Below the pieces are notes generated by a model. The model searched no databases. It saw nothing but the letters and a program-made list of their open reading frames with translations, and was not told the origin of the DNA. From Wolbachia endosymbiont (group B) of Protocalliphora azurea (GTDB lineage: Bacteria; Pseudomonadota; Alphaproteobacteria; Rickettsiales; Anaplasmataceae), in assembly GCF_947251865.1 (NCBI RefSeq), contig NZ_OX366394.1, forward strand, positions 1,486,352-1,550,351: 64,000 nucleotides of DNA, given 5' to 3'. A program made the position numbers and the translations under genes. Shown one piece after another: positions 1-9,638 of this stretch (positions are counted from its first letter, which is position 1; each line of letters starts with the position of its first letter).

Positions 1-1344
1 TTTAATTCGTGGTTCAAATTCCTCTTGATTGATATATTCTTGAGCATAACTATCGATAAGTCTAGCAATACCACGTTTTAATTTATTTTCTTGTTTCTCT
101 AGCAGGTCACTTTTTTGATCCAATGATGATTTTTTTAGTTCTGAAAGCCTACGCTTGTATTCTTCTAAAATCCTGTTTGGATTTTTCAATAACTGCTTAA
201 CCTCTTCCCACACAGCTGTTTCTAATGCATCTGAGCGAATGGGTTTATTGTCACAAATCTTATTACCACCAAAACGGTAAGAATCTTTACCACTACAACG
301 GTAATATGCATAATGACCACCTTCTTCTTCTCGTCTACTTCTCATGCAAGTTCCGTAACATCCGTAATTACAACGCTTACATATGACTAAACCTTGTAGT
401 AAGTACTTTGCTCCTCTTTTTCTTGTCCTTGCTACTTTTCTATTTTCAGCTAATTGTTCTTGAACAATATCAAATATATCTTCATCTACTATATTTGGCA
501 CTTTAATATAAATCCAATTTGCTTTTTCAACAGGATAGACAGAGTGGTTACTTTTTGGCTGCTCACAAGAGCCTTTCTGTGGTCTTACTTGCTTTAATCT
601 TACTCCTAACCTTCTTCTACCAAAAGCTGCTTGTCCTTTGTAAGCAGGGTTTTTCAACATACTCCAAATTGTACCTTTATTCCAGCGTTCTTTTCCTTTT
701 TGTGTCTTAATGGACATAGTATTTAGCCGACGACATACTTCCCCAATACTTGTTCTTTCTCTGCCTATCCACAAAAATACTTTACGAACGACATCAGCTT
801 CTTTTTCGTTAATCTCAAATAAAGCTTGTCCTCCTCCCATATGCTTATCTATATAACGATAACCATAAGGAGCTCCTCCCATTACATTTACATAGCCTTT
901 GTTAGCTGCATAGATTTTACCACGACGACTTCGTTCCATAATTTTCGCACGTTCATATTCTGCTATCATACCTTGCATTTGTAACAGTAATTGAGATTCT
1001 GGGTTACCGTTAATCTCATAATTTAAAAAAACCACTTTTGCTCCTGCTTTTTCAAATTCTTCAATCAGCACCATTTGATATGCATATTTTCTAGATAAAC
1101 GATCAGGAGAATGAATGTAAATCTTATCAATTTTACCTTCTGTTACTTTATCACGTAATTTTTCTAAATCAGGGCGGACTAAATGAGATCCACTGTAGCC
1201 GTTATCAATAAATTTATACTCACTTAACAATCTGTATCCGTCCAGATTAATTTGCTTCTCTAAAGCTGCAATTTGACTTTCTATCGTATTTCCTTCTACT
1301 TGTTTCCCCGAAGAAACTCTCGCATATAAACATACTGTTACCAT
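1..1344 (-). CDS. Large serine recombinase (phage WO type), 3' end off the window
   Basis: The frame is open from an ATG at 1344 to base 1 (448 codons, no stop), so the C-terminus lies outside the window. The N-terminus has the serine-recombinase catalytic motif YARVSSGKQ (nucleophile about Ser11), followed by SPDRLSRKYAYQ and EYERAKIMERSRRGK. A Recombinase domain (GAPYGYRYI) follows. At about residues 320-370 is a zinc beta-ribbon with cysteines in CKRCNYGC and YYRCSGKD, then a lysine/glutamate-rich coiled-coil. This order is typical of large serine integrases. AAGGAGG lies just upstream of the ATG. Family knowledge: WO prophages of Wolbachia carry such a recombinase near one end, so a prophage probably continues to the left. 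Integrase or remnant cannot be decided without the C-terminus. Confidence 0.9.
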   Translation of the reverse strand, partial: MVTVCLYARVSSGKQVEGNTIESQIAALEKQINLDGYRLLSEYKFIDNGYSGSHLVRPDLEKLRDKVTEGKIDKIYIHSPDRLSRKYAYQMVLIEEFEKAGAKVVFLNYEINGNPESQLLLQMQGMIAEYERAKIMERSRRGKIYAANKGYVNVMGGAPYGYRYIDKHMGGGQALFEINEKEADVVRKVFLWIGRERTSIGEVCRRLNTMSIKTQKGKERWNKGTIWSMLKNPAYKGQAAFGRRRLGVRLKQVRPQKGSCEQPKSNHSVYPVEKANWIYIKVPNIVDEDIFDIVQEQLAENRKVARTRKRGAKYLLQGLVICKRCNYGCYGTCMRSRREEEGGHYAYYRCSGKDSYRFGGNKICDNKPIRSDALETAVWEEVKQLLKNPNRILEEYKRRLSELKKSSLDQKSDLLEKQENKLKRGIARLIDSYAQEYINQEEFEPRIK

Positions 1345-1525
1345 TTGACCCTCCTTGAATCCCATTTTTATGTTTTAAGTTTTTTTGACTTATTTCCTTT
1401 GACACTACCTTTTCATAAGCATCTGATAAGCATTGTTCTGCTAACCGATTAGGTTCATAGCTACAGCTAATTTGGATAGCTAATCTCTTGTTTCTCATGA
1501 CTTTTCCTTGAAATAATATGTTCAT
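1247..1525 (-). CDS. Small hypothetical protein upstream of the recombinase
   Basis: A 92-codon frame starts at an ATG preceded by AAGGAA at good spacing; a second in-frame ATG lies at 1500. Its last third overlaps the start of the recombinase gene in another frame, so only the first 55-60 residues look like independent coding sequence. These are basic, contain two cysteines and have no recognised domain. The position directly before a recombinase on the same strand suggests a small phage gene co-transcribed with it. It could also be a decayed remnant. No function is proposed. Confidence 0.45.
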   Translation of the reverse strand: MNILFQGKVMRNKRLAIQISCSYEPNRLAEQCLSDAYEKVVSKEISQKNLKHKNGIQGGSNGNSMFICESFFGETSRRKYDRKSNCSFREAN

Positions 1526-1687
1526 ATCATTCCTTAAAGCCGATGGTTAATTGATTATTAGCGCTATAAGTAAATCGGACTCTTGGTTCTGGACACAGAA
1601 GTTTTCGAGAAATGGTTTTCTCTAGTTTTATTTTTATGTTTTTTGCAACATTGTCGGTAGTGTAAAGATATTATTAATTGGCAGATA

Positions 1688-2086
1688 CTATTTAGAATGA
1701 GTTAAAAGAGCACTTCTACACATTCCATATGGTTGCCAATTACACTCCTCACATGCGTAGTCAAATTTCTCTAAAGACATTTTCTTTCTAATTCTTTTTA
1801 CTGCTTTACTCCAGGTCAAAATCTCGCCAATTTTTATTCCTAAAATTTCCATATGCCTTCTATCTAGCTCTAAAACTTTAGCTTGTGTGGTACATTTACC
1901 TTGTTTAGTCTGGTTTGGGCAAACACTACAAATAGTGTCAAGATTATCAACTACTTCGATTTTAGTATTAGGATCACTAATTACTTTACTTGCTATCTTT
2001 TTGTAATTTTCTACAAAGCTCTGAGAATATCCATACCCTTGAAATGCAAGAGTGCACATAAAATGATGAGGACGAAACCTTATCAC
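1688..2086 (-). CDS. DUF1284 family protein, cysteine-rich
   Basis: The domain begins at IRFRPHHFMCTLAFQG, the typical start of DUF1284 proteins, so I place the start at the GTG at 2086. The open frame extends upstream but only as a shadow of bioY. With this start the protein is 132 residues, the usual family size. Cysteines occur in two groups, CSVCPNQTKQGKC in the middle and CEECNWQPYGMC near the end, which suggests metal or iron-sulphur binding (inference). The GTG overlaps the bioY stop as GTGA, so translation is probably coupled to bioY. No enzymatic function is known to me for this family. Confidence 0.8.
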   Translation of the reverse strand: MIRFRPHHFMCTLAFQGYGYSQSFVENYKKIASKVISDPNTKIEVVDNLDTICSVCPNQTKQGKCTTQAKVLELDRRHMEILGIKIGEILTWSKAVKRIRKKMSLEKFDYACEECNWQPYGMCRSALLTHSK

Positions 2087-2610
2087 TTTTTCAAATACTG
2101 CAAAGCTGCTACAAGTAGAAAAATTTTTACCAAACCAGGAAGGATGAATGGTAAAACACCTACCATTATTGCTTGTTTCAGACCCACGTAAATAGTAAGC
2201 CAACTAATACCACAAATAAAGATTACGACTGTACCCGCCAGACAACTTAAAGAATTACACATAAATGATTTATATTTAGAGTTCAGTAATTCATTTACTT
2301 TGTTCATTACCATAACAGCAGCTAAACAGCCAATTAAATATCCACCTGTTGGTCCAAGAAAAATGTGATAACCACTAGAAAAATTCGCAAAAACAGGAAA
2401 TCCTGCTGCACCAAGTGATAGATATGTAAGCACAGAATAGAATGCTGTTCTGCGGTTAAATTTAAGCCCAACAAGCATTAATCCTAAAGTTTGCAATGTG
2501 ATAGGCACAGGCTGCAATGGTATGCTTATTTGAGCCATCAAGAATAAAAGTAAAACACAAGACAATATTTCAGCCAGTGTTGACCTACTGCTTGATTGTG
2601 TTATAAACAT
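2083..2610 (-). CDS. bioY: Biotin transporter BioY (ECF S-component)
   Basis: This 175-residue hydrophobic protein has about six membrane helices. It contains the BioY signatures IPLQPVPITLQTLG near the N-terminus and GPTGGYLIGCLAA in the middle. BioY proteins bind biotin in the inner membrane and import it alone or with the shared EcfAT energising module. No EcfAT genes occur in the window. The length is normal for the family. It is the first gene of a two-gene unit with the DUF1284 gene. A biotin protein ligase (birA, 39308-40144) is also present, fitting a cell that imports and attaches biotin. Confidence 0.93.
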   Translation of the reverse strand: MFITQSSSRSTLAEILSCVLLLFLMAQISIPLQPVPITLQTLGLMLVGLKFNRRTAFYSVLTYLSLGAAGFPVFANFSSGYHIFLGPTGGYLIGCLAAVMVMNKVNELLNSKYKSFMCNSLSCLAGTVVIFICGISWLTIYVGLKQAIMVGVLPFILPGLVKIFLLVAALQYLKK

Positions 2611-2706
2611 ATCTTCCCAATAAAAATAACTTACTAAATGTAATATATGTGTATAAGAGGTTTTGCAATTTAAATTTTGCTTATATTGCGCTACAATGAA
2701 TTATTT

Positions 2707-3279
2707 ATGCACTATTTAAAAATGATGAGTAAACAAGATCTATTATCGTTGATGAAAGAAAGACACAGCGGACGTTCATACGATCCTACAAGAGCAATAT
2801 TTCAGAAAGAAATGGATATTTTAATAGAAGCTGTAAGGCTAACACCCTCGTGTTTTGGTGATGAACCTTGGCGATATGTGATATGCAACAAACAGAACAA
2901 TCAAAGCGCATGGAAAAAATTGCTCGGTTGCCTTGATGAATCTAATCAAAAGTGGGCAAAAGATGCACAAATACTAATTATATCTCTAAGCGCTAAGAAC
3001 TTCCGTAAACAAGGTAAAGGAGAAAATCTTTGGGCTAAACATGATACTGGTGCAGCAAATTATGCACTTATGCTGCAGGCTGCAGCTATGAACTTAATGG
3101 CTCATCAAATGGGTGGATTTGATAGAGATAAAATAGTTAAGAGATTCAATATACCTGATGATTTTAATGTAATGTCAGTGATAGCAGTTGGTTACGAAAA
3201 AGAGGGTGCTGAAGTCAAAGAAAAACAAAGAAGATCAATAAAAGAAATATTCTTTTATGACGAATGGCCAGCGAGCTGA
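2707..3279 (+). CDS. Nitroreductase family protein
   Basis: The product is a single-domain FMN-dependent nitroreductase-fold protein. Family features include an N-terminal RHSGRSYD segment (the RRSxRxF-type FMN phosphate contact), the TPSCFGDEPWRY region, and GAANYALMLQAAAMNLMAHQMGG, of which the central part forms the dimer-interface helix. The family reduces nitro compounds, quinones or flavins with NAD(P)H; the physiological substrate cannot be inferred. The start is uncertain: ATGs lie at 2707, 2722 and 2725, and the frame is open back to a TTG at 2677. None has a strong ribosome site. The 3' end overlaps the convergent GH5 gene by 25 bp. Confidence 0.85.
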   Translation: MHYLKMMSKQDLLSLMKERHSGRSYDPTRAIFQKEMDILIEAVRLTPSCFGDEPWRYVICNKQNNQSAWKKLLGCLDESNQKWAKDAQILIISLSAKNFRKQGKGENLWAKHDTGAANYALMLQAAAMNLMAHQMGGFDRDKIVKRFNIPDDFNVMSVIAVGYEKEGAEVKEKQRRSIKEIFFYDEWPAS

Positions 3280-4454
3280 CTTGACCATTCTTCTCTTAAT
3301 ATCTTAAAAATTGAATTATTTGGCAAATAATTTTTTTTCATCCTACCCTCTTCAATTGCTTGCCAGTCTTTCCATGAAAGCCTCTCGTTTCCAAGTTCAT
3401 AGTCCATACCATCCCATATATCTTCTCGAAAGCCATAAACAGCAAAATGCCAATTATATTCATTAAAAATAGAAGTAAGATCTCGAAAATAGTGCTCTAA
3501 TCCTTTTGAGCAGCGGTGCCCGCCAAACTCTCCAGCAAGGATCTTATAATCTGGTATATTATACCTCTTTTGGAAAATTTTTACAGGTTCTATATATGAT
3601 TTTAACTTATCTTTATTCCAATACTCTACTTTTTTTGCATCAAAAGATTGAACATGTCCAGGGTAGGCGAAGTTACCTTGGTTTAATTTTAAGTTTGTAT
3701 AAGCAAAGGGCTCATATATATGAAATGAATAAAGAACATTTTTATCACTAACTGGTTCAAATTTGTTAAAAGTATTAGAGTCAGCATAACTGCTGCTATC
3801 AAGTATTATTGGGGTCTCTGAGTCAACTTGGCGGATACTGTTTACCACGCTGCTATAAAAGCCAAATAGATTCTTCTGAACTTTGCTTTGTTCTACTTTA
3901 TAAATAGCCGAGTCTGCAGTATTATAAAGCCTTTCTGGATGTGGTTCATTTAAGATATTATATCCAACAATAGCAGGATGATCTTTAAGCTCTTTCGCAA
4001 GATCTTGCCAAAATTTTGCTGCTTGTTTTTGAAAAGCTTGATCTGACCATAAACGTAAATCATCTTTATTGTTATTATTTTGCTTCCATCTAGATCCAGG
4101 TAAGCTAAGCATCGTTAACACTACTGGTATTTTTTGTTGATGAAAAGCATCTAAAACATCTTTCAGAACTTTCAGGTCTTTGGAAATCAGGCCCGGATAA
4201 TTGTCTGCATTGCCTAAGAGGAAGTCACGTTGCGTAGTTTCAAATTTGTCAGGAGCAAGACGAATAAAACCAATTTTGTATTCCTTTGCTGCTTTGATTA
4301 AGTCACTATCAACTTTTCTATTGAAAACATTTGCTCCCTTTCTGACTCCAGTTTGCCAAAAGAGCATTTTGCTGTTCTCCGGTATTGACTTAGCACTCAC
4401 ATTACAGAAAACTATAGAATACAAAACAGCTGTAATTAGAAGAAAAATTTTCAC
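3255..4454 (-). CDS. Secreted glycoside hydrolase family 5 (cellulase-like)
   Basis: The 399-residue product begins with a Sec-type signal peptide (MKIFLLITAVLYSIVFCNVSA), so it is probably exported to the periplasm or beyond. The rest resembles a GH5 (beta/alpha)8 barrel. The acid/base glutamate is in YNILNEPHPE (about Glu170) and the nucleophile in KILAGEFGGHR (about Glu309), with FHIYEPFAY between them, so both catalytic residues are present. GH5 enzymes cleave beta-1,4 glucans, mannans or related glycosides; the substrate here is unknown. The start is GTG, only 18 bp from the divergent dapF start, so the two genes share a very short promoter region. Confidence 0.85.
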   Translation of the reverse strand: MKIFLLITAVLYSIVFCNVSAKSIPENSKMLFWQTGVRKGANVFNRKVDSDLIKAAKEYKIGFIRLAPDKFETTQRDFLLGNADNYPGLISKDLKVLKDVLDAFHQQKIPVVLTMLSLPGSRWKQNNNNKDDLRLWSDQAFQKQAAKFWQDLAKELKDHPAIVGYNILNEPHPERLYNTADSAIYKVEQSKVQKNLFGFYSSVVNSIRQVDSETPIILDSSSYADSNTFNKFEPVSDKNVLYSFHIYEPFAYTNLKLNQGNFAYPGHVQSFDAKKVEYWNKDKLKSYIEPVKIFQKRYNIPDYKILAGEFGGHRCSKGLEHYFRDLTSIFNEYNWHFAVYGFREDIWDGMDYELGNERLSWKDWQAIEEGRMKKNYLPNNSIFKILREEWSSQLAGHSS

Positions 4455-4472
4455 TTATATAATTTTGCTATA

Positions 4473-5267
4473 ATGGTAAGTAACCTAACAGACAAGATCC
4501 CGTTTGTAAAGATGCATGGTACTGGCAATAGTTTTGTTATCATAGACTCACGTTCAGCAAATAATTTAGACTGGAATTATAGACAAATTGCTGATCAAGG
4601 CAGTTGTGATCAAGTGATAATTATAACAATGTCTAATGCTGCAAACTGCTTTATGCATATCTACAATGCTGACGGTAGTCGAGCTGAAATGTGTGGAAAC
4701 GCAGCACGCTGTGTTGGATATTTGATAATGTTAGAAAAAGGTACTGAATATATCACTATTGAGCTGATAAATAATCGTATCTTAGAATGTTTTAAAGTAG
4801 GTGATAAATCAATAAAGGTCAATATGGGTAAACCACTGCTTAAATGGAATGAAATTCCTCTTTCTTGTGAATGCGATCCCCTTTATCTACCTATAGAGCT
4901 TGAAATGCTGAAAGAGCCAGTTGCAGTAAATATTGGTAACCCTCATATAGTTTTTTTTGTTGATAACATAAGCGAAATACCATTGCAGAATTTAGGACCA
5001 AAGCTAGAAAATCACGAATTATTTCCTCAGAAAACAAATGTTAGTATTGCACAAATAGAAAAATCTGGAGAAATAAACTTAAGAGTTTGGGAAAGAGGAA
5101 CAGGTATTACTGCTTCATGTGGTAGTGCGGCTTGTGCAGCATTTGTTGCATCTATACTTCGTAAGTGTTTGGCTACTAAACAAACTTCAGTACATTTACC
5201 AGGAGGTCATTTACTGATTGAGTGGTCAAAAAATATACTGATGACTGGGGATATAGGGTTTTTATGA
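4473..5267 (+). CDS. dapF: Diaminopimelate epimerase
   Basis: DapF converts LL- to meso-diaminopimelate, the cross-linking residue of peptidoglycan and the precursor of lysine. Both catalytic cysteines are visible: Cys74 in MCGNAARC and Cys216 in GITASCGSAACAA. The N-terminal KMHGTGNSFVIID motif and the NPHIVFFV segment are also typical. The 264-residue length is normal. Wolbachia retain much of lipid II synthesis despite having little wall, so this gene fits that background. The stop lies 6 bp from the end of the convergent sucD. Confidence 0.95.
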   Translation: MVSNLTDKIPFVKMHGTGNSFVIIDSRSANNLDWNYRQIADQGSCDQVIIITMSNAANCFMHIYNADGSRAEMCGNAARCVGYLIMLEKGTEYITIELINNRILECFKVGDKSIKVNMGKPLLKWNEIPLSCECDPLYLPIELEMLKEPVAVNIGNPHIVFFVDNISEIPLQNLGPKLENHELFPQKTNVSIAQIEKSGEINLRVWERGTGITASCGSAACAAFVASILRKCLATKQTSVHLPGGHLLIEWSKNILMTGDIGFL

Positions 5268-5273
5268 CCTAGG

Positions 5274-6155
5274 CTAGGCACTGACACTCATTACTTCTAA
5301 CACCTTTTTACCAATCACAGCAGGGGTTTCTGCAATCGCAATCCCAGCACTGCGCATAACCTCTAACTTTGCACCAGCACTTCCACCGCTGGAAGAGATG
5401 ATTGCTCCAGCGTGTCCCATACGTCTTCCTGGAGGTGCCGTTTGGCCTGCTACAAAACCAACGATTGGCTTTTTAGTTTTTTCTGTTTTCACAAAATGTG
5501 ATACATCTTCTTCTTCGTTTCCACCTATTTCACCAATAACTACAATACCATGAGTATCGTCATCTTTTAAAAAGAGCTCCATACAGTCAACAAATGTCAT
5601 ACCATGAACTGGATCCCCCCCAATTCCGATACACGTGGATTGACCAAGACCAACAGCAGTTGTTTGTGCTACCGCTTCATAAGTTAAAGTTCCAGAGCGA
5701 GACATAATTCCTATATGTCCACGTTTGTGAATATGTCCTGGCATAATTCCTATTTTGCATTCTTCAGGTGTAATAACCCCTGGACAGTTTGGGCCAATCA
5801 ATCGACTGTTTGAACCAGCGAGAGCATGCTTTACCTTTACCATGTCAAGTATAGGAATGCCCTCTGTAATACAAATTATCAATTCTATTTTTGCATCTAT
5901 TGCTTCAAGTATTGCAGCAGCAGCAAATTTAGCAGGTACATATATAACTGTAGCATTTGCACAGGTTTTTTCTTTGGCTTCTGCTACAGTATTAAAAACC
6001 GGTAAATTAAGGTGAGTGCTACCACCCTTTCCAGGAGTTACACCTCCCACCATTTTCGTTCCGTAATCAATTGCTTGCTCTGAATGAAATGTGCCTTGTG
6101 CACCAGTAAAACCCTGGCATATTAATCTTGTATCTTTGTTTACTAAAACGGACAT
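5274..6155 (-). CDS. sucD: Succinyl-CoA ligase, alpha subunit
   Basis: SucD, with SucC, makes ATP or GTP from succinyl-CoA in the TCA cycle. The CoA-binding Rossmann start ([13 protein letters not shown]), [10 protein letters not shown], the TEGIP segment and the phosphohistidine loop [10 protein letters not shown] (His248) are all present. The length of 293 residues is typical. It follows sucC with a 3-bp gap, so the two are one transcription unit in the order sucC-sucD. Confidence 0.97.
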   Translation of the reverse strand: MSVLVNKDTRLICQGFTGAQGTFHSEQAIDYGTKMVGGVTPGKGGSTHLNLPVFNTVAEAKEKTCANATVIYVPAKFAAAAILEAIDAKIELIICITEGIPILDMVKVKHALAGSNSRLIGPNCPGVITPEECKIGIMPGHIHKRGHIGIMSRSGTLTYEAVAQTTAVGLGQSTCIGIGGDPVHGMTFVDCMELFLKDDDTHGIVVIGEIGGNEEEDVSHFVKTEKTKKPIVGFVAGQTAPPGRRMGHAGAIISSSGGSAGAKLEVMRSAGIAIAETPAVIGKKVLEVMSVSA

Positions 6156-6158
6156 GCT

Positions 6159-7349
<1,191 letters not shown>

Positions 7350-7550
7350 CTACCAACCATAACGCTGTCTTCTGCATTCTTGCTGATACCTCTTTTTCCT
7401 TGCTTCAGCTTTTTTTTTAGCTGTTTTCTCTGATTTCTTTTCGTGATATTTTTTTTTCATTTTGAGCCCTCTTCCTTCCTTTTGAATTATTTTTCTCAAC
7501 ACTGGAAGAGCTCTATCTACATCACCATAATGGACTGATACTTCAATCAA
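7350..7550 (-). CDS. rpsU: 30S ribosomal protein bS21
   Basis: The 66-residue protein has the bS21 pattern: an N-terminal VDRALPVLRKIIQKEG helix followed by a strongly basic arginine/lysine tail. bS21 binds the small subunit near the 3' end of 16S rRNA and helps initiation. The start is TTG at 7550; no ATG is available in a sensible position, and a strong AAGGAGGT lies upstream. It sits 30 bp before sucC on the same strand and may be co-transcribed with it. Confidence 0.92.
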   Translation of the reverse strand: MIEVSVHYGDVDRALPVLRKIIQKEGRGLKMKKKYHEKKSEKTAKKKAEARKKRYQQECRRQRYGW

Positions 7551-7557
7551 ACTCTAT

Positions 7558-7565
7558 ACCTCCTT
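7558..7565 (-). promoter_or_regulatory. Strong ribosome binding site of rpsU
   Basis: AAGGAGGT on the minus strand lies 7 bases upstream of the TTG codon. It is close to the anti-Shine-Dalgarno complement and supports a non-ATG start for rpsU. Confidence 0.7.
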
Positions 7566-7748
7566 CGGTAATCACTTCAAAATCCATTTATAAATTAGAA
7601 AATTAACATTGTCAATTATTTTATAAACTTGAGCGATAGAATATGATATGCAGTGATTTATATGAAAAAAGCTTCATTCTGCTGTCAATCATTTACTTGC
7701 TGATAAAAATTGCTCTTAGGTTACAGTGCTCTTGTAATTTTTCTAATC

Positions 7749-7822
7749 TCGGGGCGGAGAGATTTGAACTCCCGACCCTTTGGTCCCAAACCAAATGCGC
7801 TACCAGGCTGCGCTACGCCCCG
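7749..7822 (-). tRNA. tRNA-Pro (anticodon TGG)
   Basis: A complete cloverleaf can be folded. The 7-bp acceptor stem is CGGGGCG paired with CGCCCCG, the D arm is GCGC-AGCCTGGTA-GCGC, the anticodon stem is TTTGG/CCAAA around the loop TTTGGGA, and the T arm contains TTCAAAT. The anticodon TGG reads proline. The discriminator is A and CCA is not encoded. Length is 74 nt. Confidence 0.95.
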
Positions 7823-7944
7823 ACTTCTTTACTAAGAGTATCGATAGTTCGGAAAAATGCAAGTTTCATTTATTTCTTTTAGGAAAAATATAATGCAGAT
7901 TTCTTTATATAGAGTGTCAAGTTGCACTAGCCATATTAAAAAAT

Positions 7945-8640
7945 CTAGCTATACCAATTGGTGAAGGTTAATGCAGCAACTACAGCAGTATCAACTCTCA
8001 AAATTCTTTTTCCTAGACTCAGTTTCTGACAAAATTTATTGGCAGAATCAAGTTCGCAAGATGAAAAACCACCTTCGGGGCCAACAATAATAGCAACGTT
8101 TTTCTTGCCTTTTAGAACTTTATTAGGAGGTTGTCCTTCACCTGTTTCATCACACAAAACAAAATTTTTATTCTGGGAATCGGATAATTCACAAAAATTA
8201 ATAGGAAGAAAAATCTGTGGTATACTTGTCCTACCGGATTGTTCCGCAGCTTCAATTGCCTGTAATTTCGCTCTACTTAGGTTAATGTTTTTTACTACTG
8301 TACGTTCTGTTGAAATAAATTGAATGCAGGTTACTCCCATTTCAGTTGCTTGTCTTACTATGTTGCTTAAGGCGCCGCTTTTTACCAGAGCACAATACAA
8401 ATATAGATTTTTTTCATGTTGTTGTTGTTTAGTGCGTTCTTTTATTATAATTTTTGTCGATTTACTTGATATATTCACTACTTCTCCTAACCATTCTCCA
8501 TCCTTTCCATTAAAAAGATAGATGTTATCATGCTTCTTAAGCCGCATTACATTGTAAATATAGTGACTTTGTCGTGGATGAAGCGCCAAACTTACATTTT
8601 GTGATAAAGCTTCTTCAACATAAAGCCTAATTTTTTTCAT
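7945..8640 (-). CDS. rsmE: 16S rRNA (uracil-1498-N3)-methyltransferase RsmE
   Basis: The 231-residue protein has the RsmE organisation: an N-terminal PUA-like RNA-binding part (HYIYNVMRLKKHD, FNGKDGEWLGEV) and a C-terminal SPOUT methyltransferase with the knot motifs VGPEGGFS and SLGKRILRVDTA. It methylates U1498 of 16S rRNA using S-adenosylmethionine. The length is slightly short but complete. It lies between two tRNA genes on the same strand. Confidence 0.93.
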   Translation of the reverse strand: MKKIRLYVEEALSQNVSLALHPRQSHYIYNVMRLKKHDNIYLFNGKDGEWLGEVVNISSKSTKIIIKERTKQQQHEKNLYLYCALVKSGALSNIVRQATEMGVTCIQFISTERTVVKNINLSRAKLQAIEAAEQSGRTSIPQIFLPINFCELSDSQNKNFVLCDETGEGQPPNKVLKGKKNVAIIVGPEGGFSSCELDSANKFCQKLSLGKRILRVDTAVVAALTFTNWYS

Positions 8641-8672
8641 TCAAAACTTTAGTTATTTGCATTCTGTTTGAG

Positions 8673-8744
8673 TGACTCTTACGGGATTTGAACCCGTGTT
8701 ACCACCGTGAAAGGGTGGTGTCCTAACCACTAGACGAAAGAGTC
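8673..8744 (-). tRNA. tRNA-Glu (anticodon TTC)
   Basis: The acceptor stem GACTCTT pairs with AAGAGTC. The anticodon stem CCACC/GGTGG encloses the loop CTTTCAC, giving anticodon TTC. The T loop is TTCAAAT. Length is 72 nt including an A discriminator. Confidence 0.95.
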
Positions 8745-8804
8745 GACTTGAATCTAACTGAGTTATATCGATTATACATATAAAGTCAATTCAATTATTT
8801 TGAA

Positions 8805-9635
8805 TCACACAGTTAGAGTAGTGATTTTATATCGACAGCCTCCTATTACCCCATGTTCAATGCTTACTGAACCTATCTCAGATTTAGGAGCTTTAGATCC
8901 TAATTCTAATTTTTGTTCAACTTTTGTATCTGAATCATAGCCAGAATCGTATCCAGAATCTCTACGCTCAAAATTTTGCCTTATTTCTTTTACGTTAAAG
9001 CCAGCCTTGGTCTTGATTTGCTGACTCGCTGGCTTATTAGCACTTTGCTCATTTAGTTTTACTTGCAAATTATTCACTTTATCCTTCACTAATCCATGAT
9101 AAGTCCCAGAATTATCTTTTATATGTTTTGCTTGTCTTTCTGATCTCTTTTTCGATAAATCTACTTTAGCATAAATAGGCTCTGGTTGCTCTTTATGATT
9201 TAAGCTAGTGGGCTTTTTTTGCTCTGAGAAATCATCTACATCTTCATAAATAGGTTCTCCTGATATACTAGAATAACCACTATCTTTCAATGATAAATTT
9301 TCAGTAGATCTTTTATGCAAATCATATACTTCAGCATAAATGGATTCTTCCGATACGCTCAACTCTTCTAATGAGTTACTAACCTTAGCGTCATATACCT
9401 CATCATAAATGGGCTCTTTTAAAAGTAAAATATCATCATGCTCAAAAATCCTAGGAGGTTTTTTAGGTGAGTTGGCCTTAAATTTTATCTCTACTTCCTC
9501 TTTAAGCTTGTCACAACTTTCCGTTTGTTTCAAAATCTCCAATATTTCTTTTCTTTCTTTTTTTATTAGCTCACCAAGCACTAAACAACATTTTTCTTTA
9601 TGATCTTTGAGACTGTCCTTATCTCCGTACTGCAT
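8805..9635 (-). CDS. EPIYA-motif protein, candidate type IV effector
   Basis: The 276-residue hydrophilic protein has no membrane segment and looks largely disordered. Four short tyrosine motifs recur: EPIYDEVYD (Tyr77), ESIYAEVYD (Tyr100), EPIYEDVDD (Tyr130) and EPIYAKVD (Tyr155). Further tyrosines occur in DSGYSS and DSGYDSGYDSD. EPIYA motifs are known as host Src/Abl phosphorylation sites in secreted effectors such as CagA and Anaplasma AnkA. By analogy this could be a secreted effector phosphorylated in the insect cell (inference). The upstream ankyrin-like frame (9639-9887) is in the same reading frame, separated by one TAA and one codon, so the two may once have been one protein. The ATG has no clear ribosome site of its own. 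Confidence 0.7.
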   Translation of the reverse strand: MQYGDKDSLKDHKEKCCLVLGELIKKERKEILEILKQTESCDKLKEEVEIKFKANSPKKPPRIFEHDDILLLKEPIYDEVYDAKVSNSLEELSVSEESIYAEVYDLHKRSTENLSLKDSGYSSISGEPIYEDVDDFSEQKKPTSLNHKEQPEPIYAKVDLSKKRSERQAKHIKDNSGTYHGLVKDKVNNLQVKLNEQSANKPASQQIKTKAGFNVKEIRQNFERRDSGYDSGYDSDTKVEQKLELGSKAPKSEIGSVSIEHGVIGGCRYKITTLTV

Positions 9636-9638
9636 AGC

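Noticed and set aside
2086..2203. Longer N-terminus for the DUF1284 protein
   Set aside because: The extra 39 codons lie wholly inside bioY in another frame and precede the conserved domain start.
7643..7882. Open frame of 79 codons on the plus strand
   Set aside because: It runs antisense through tRNA-Pro; the peptide is the usual spurious translation of a tRNA gene.
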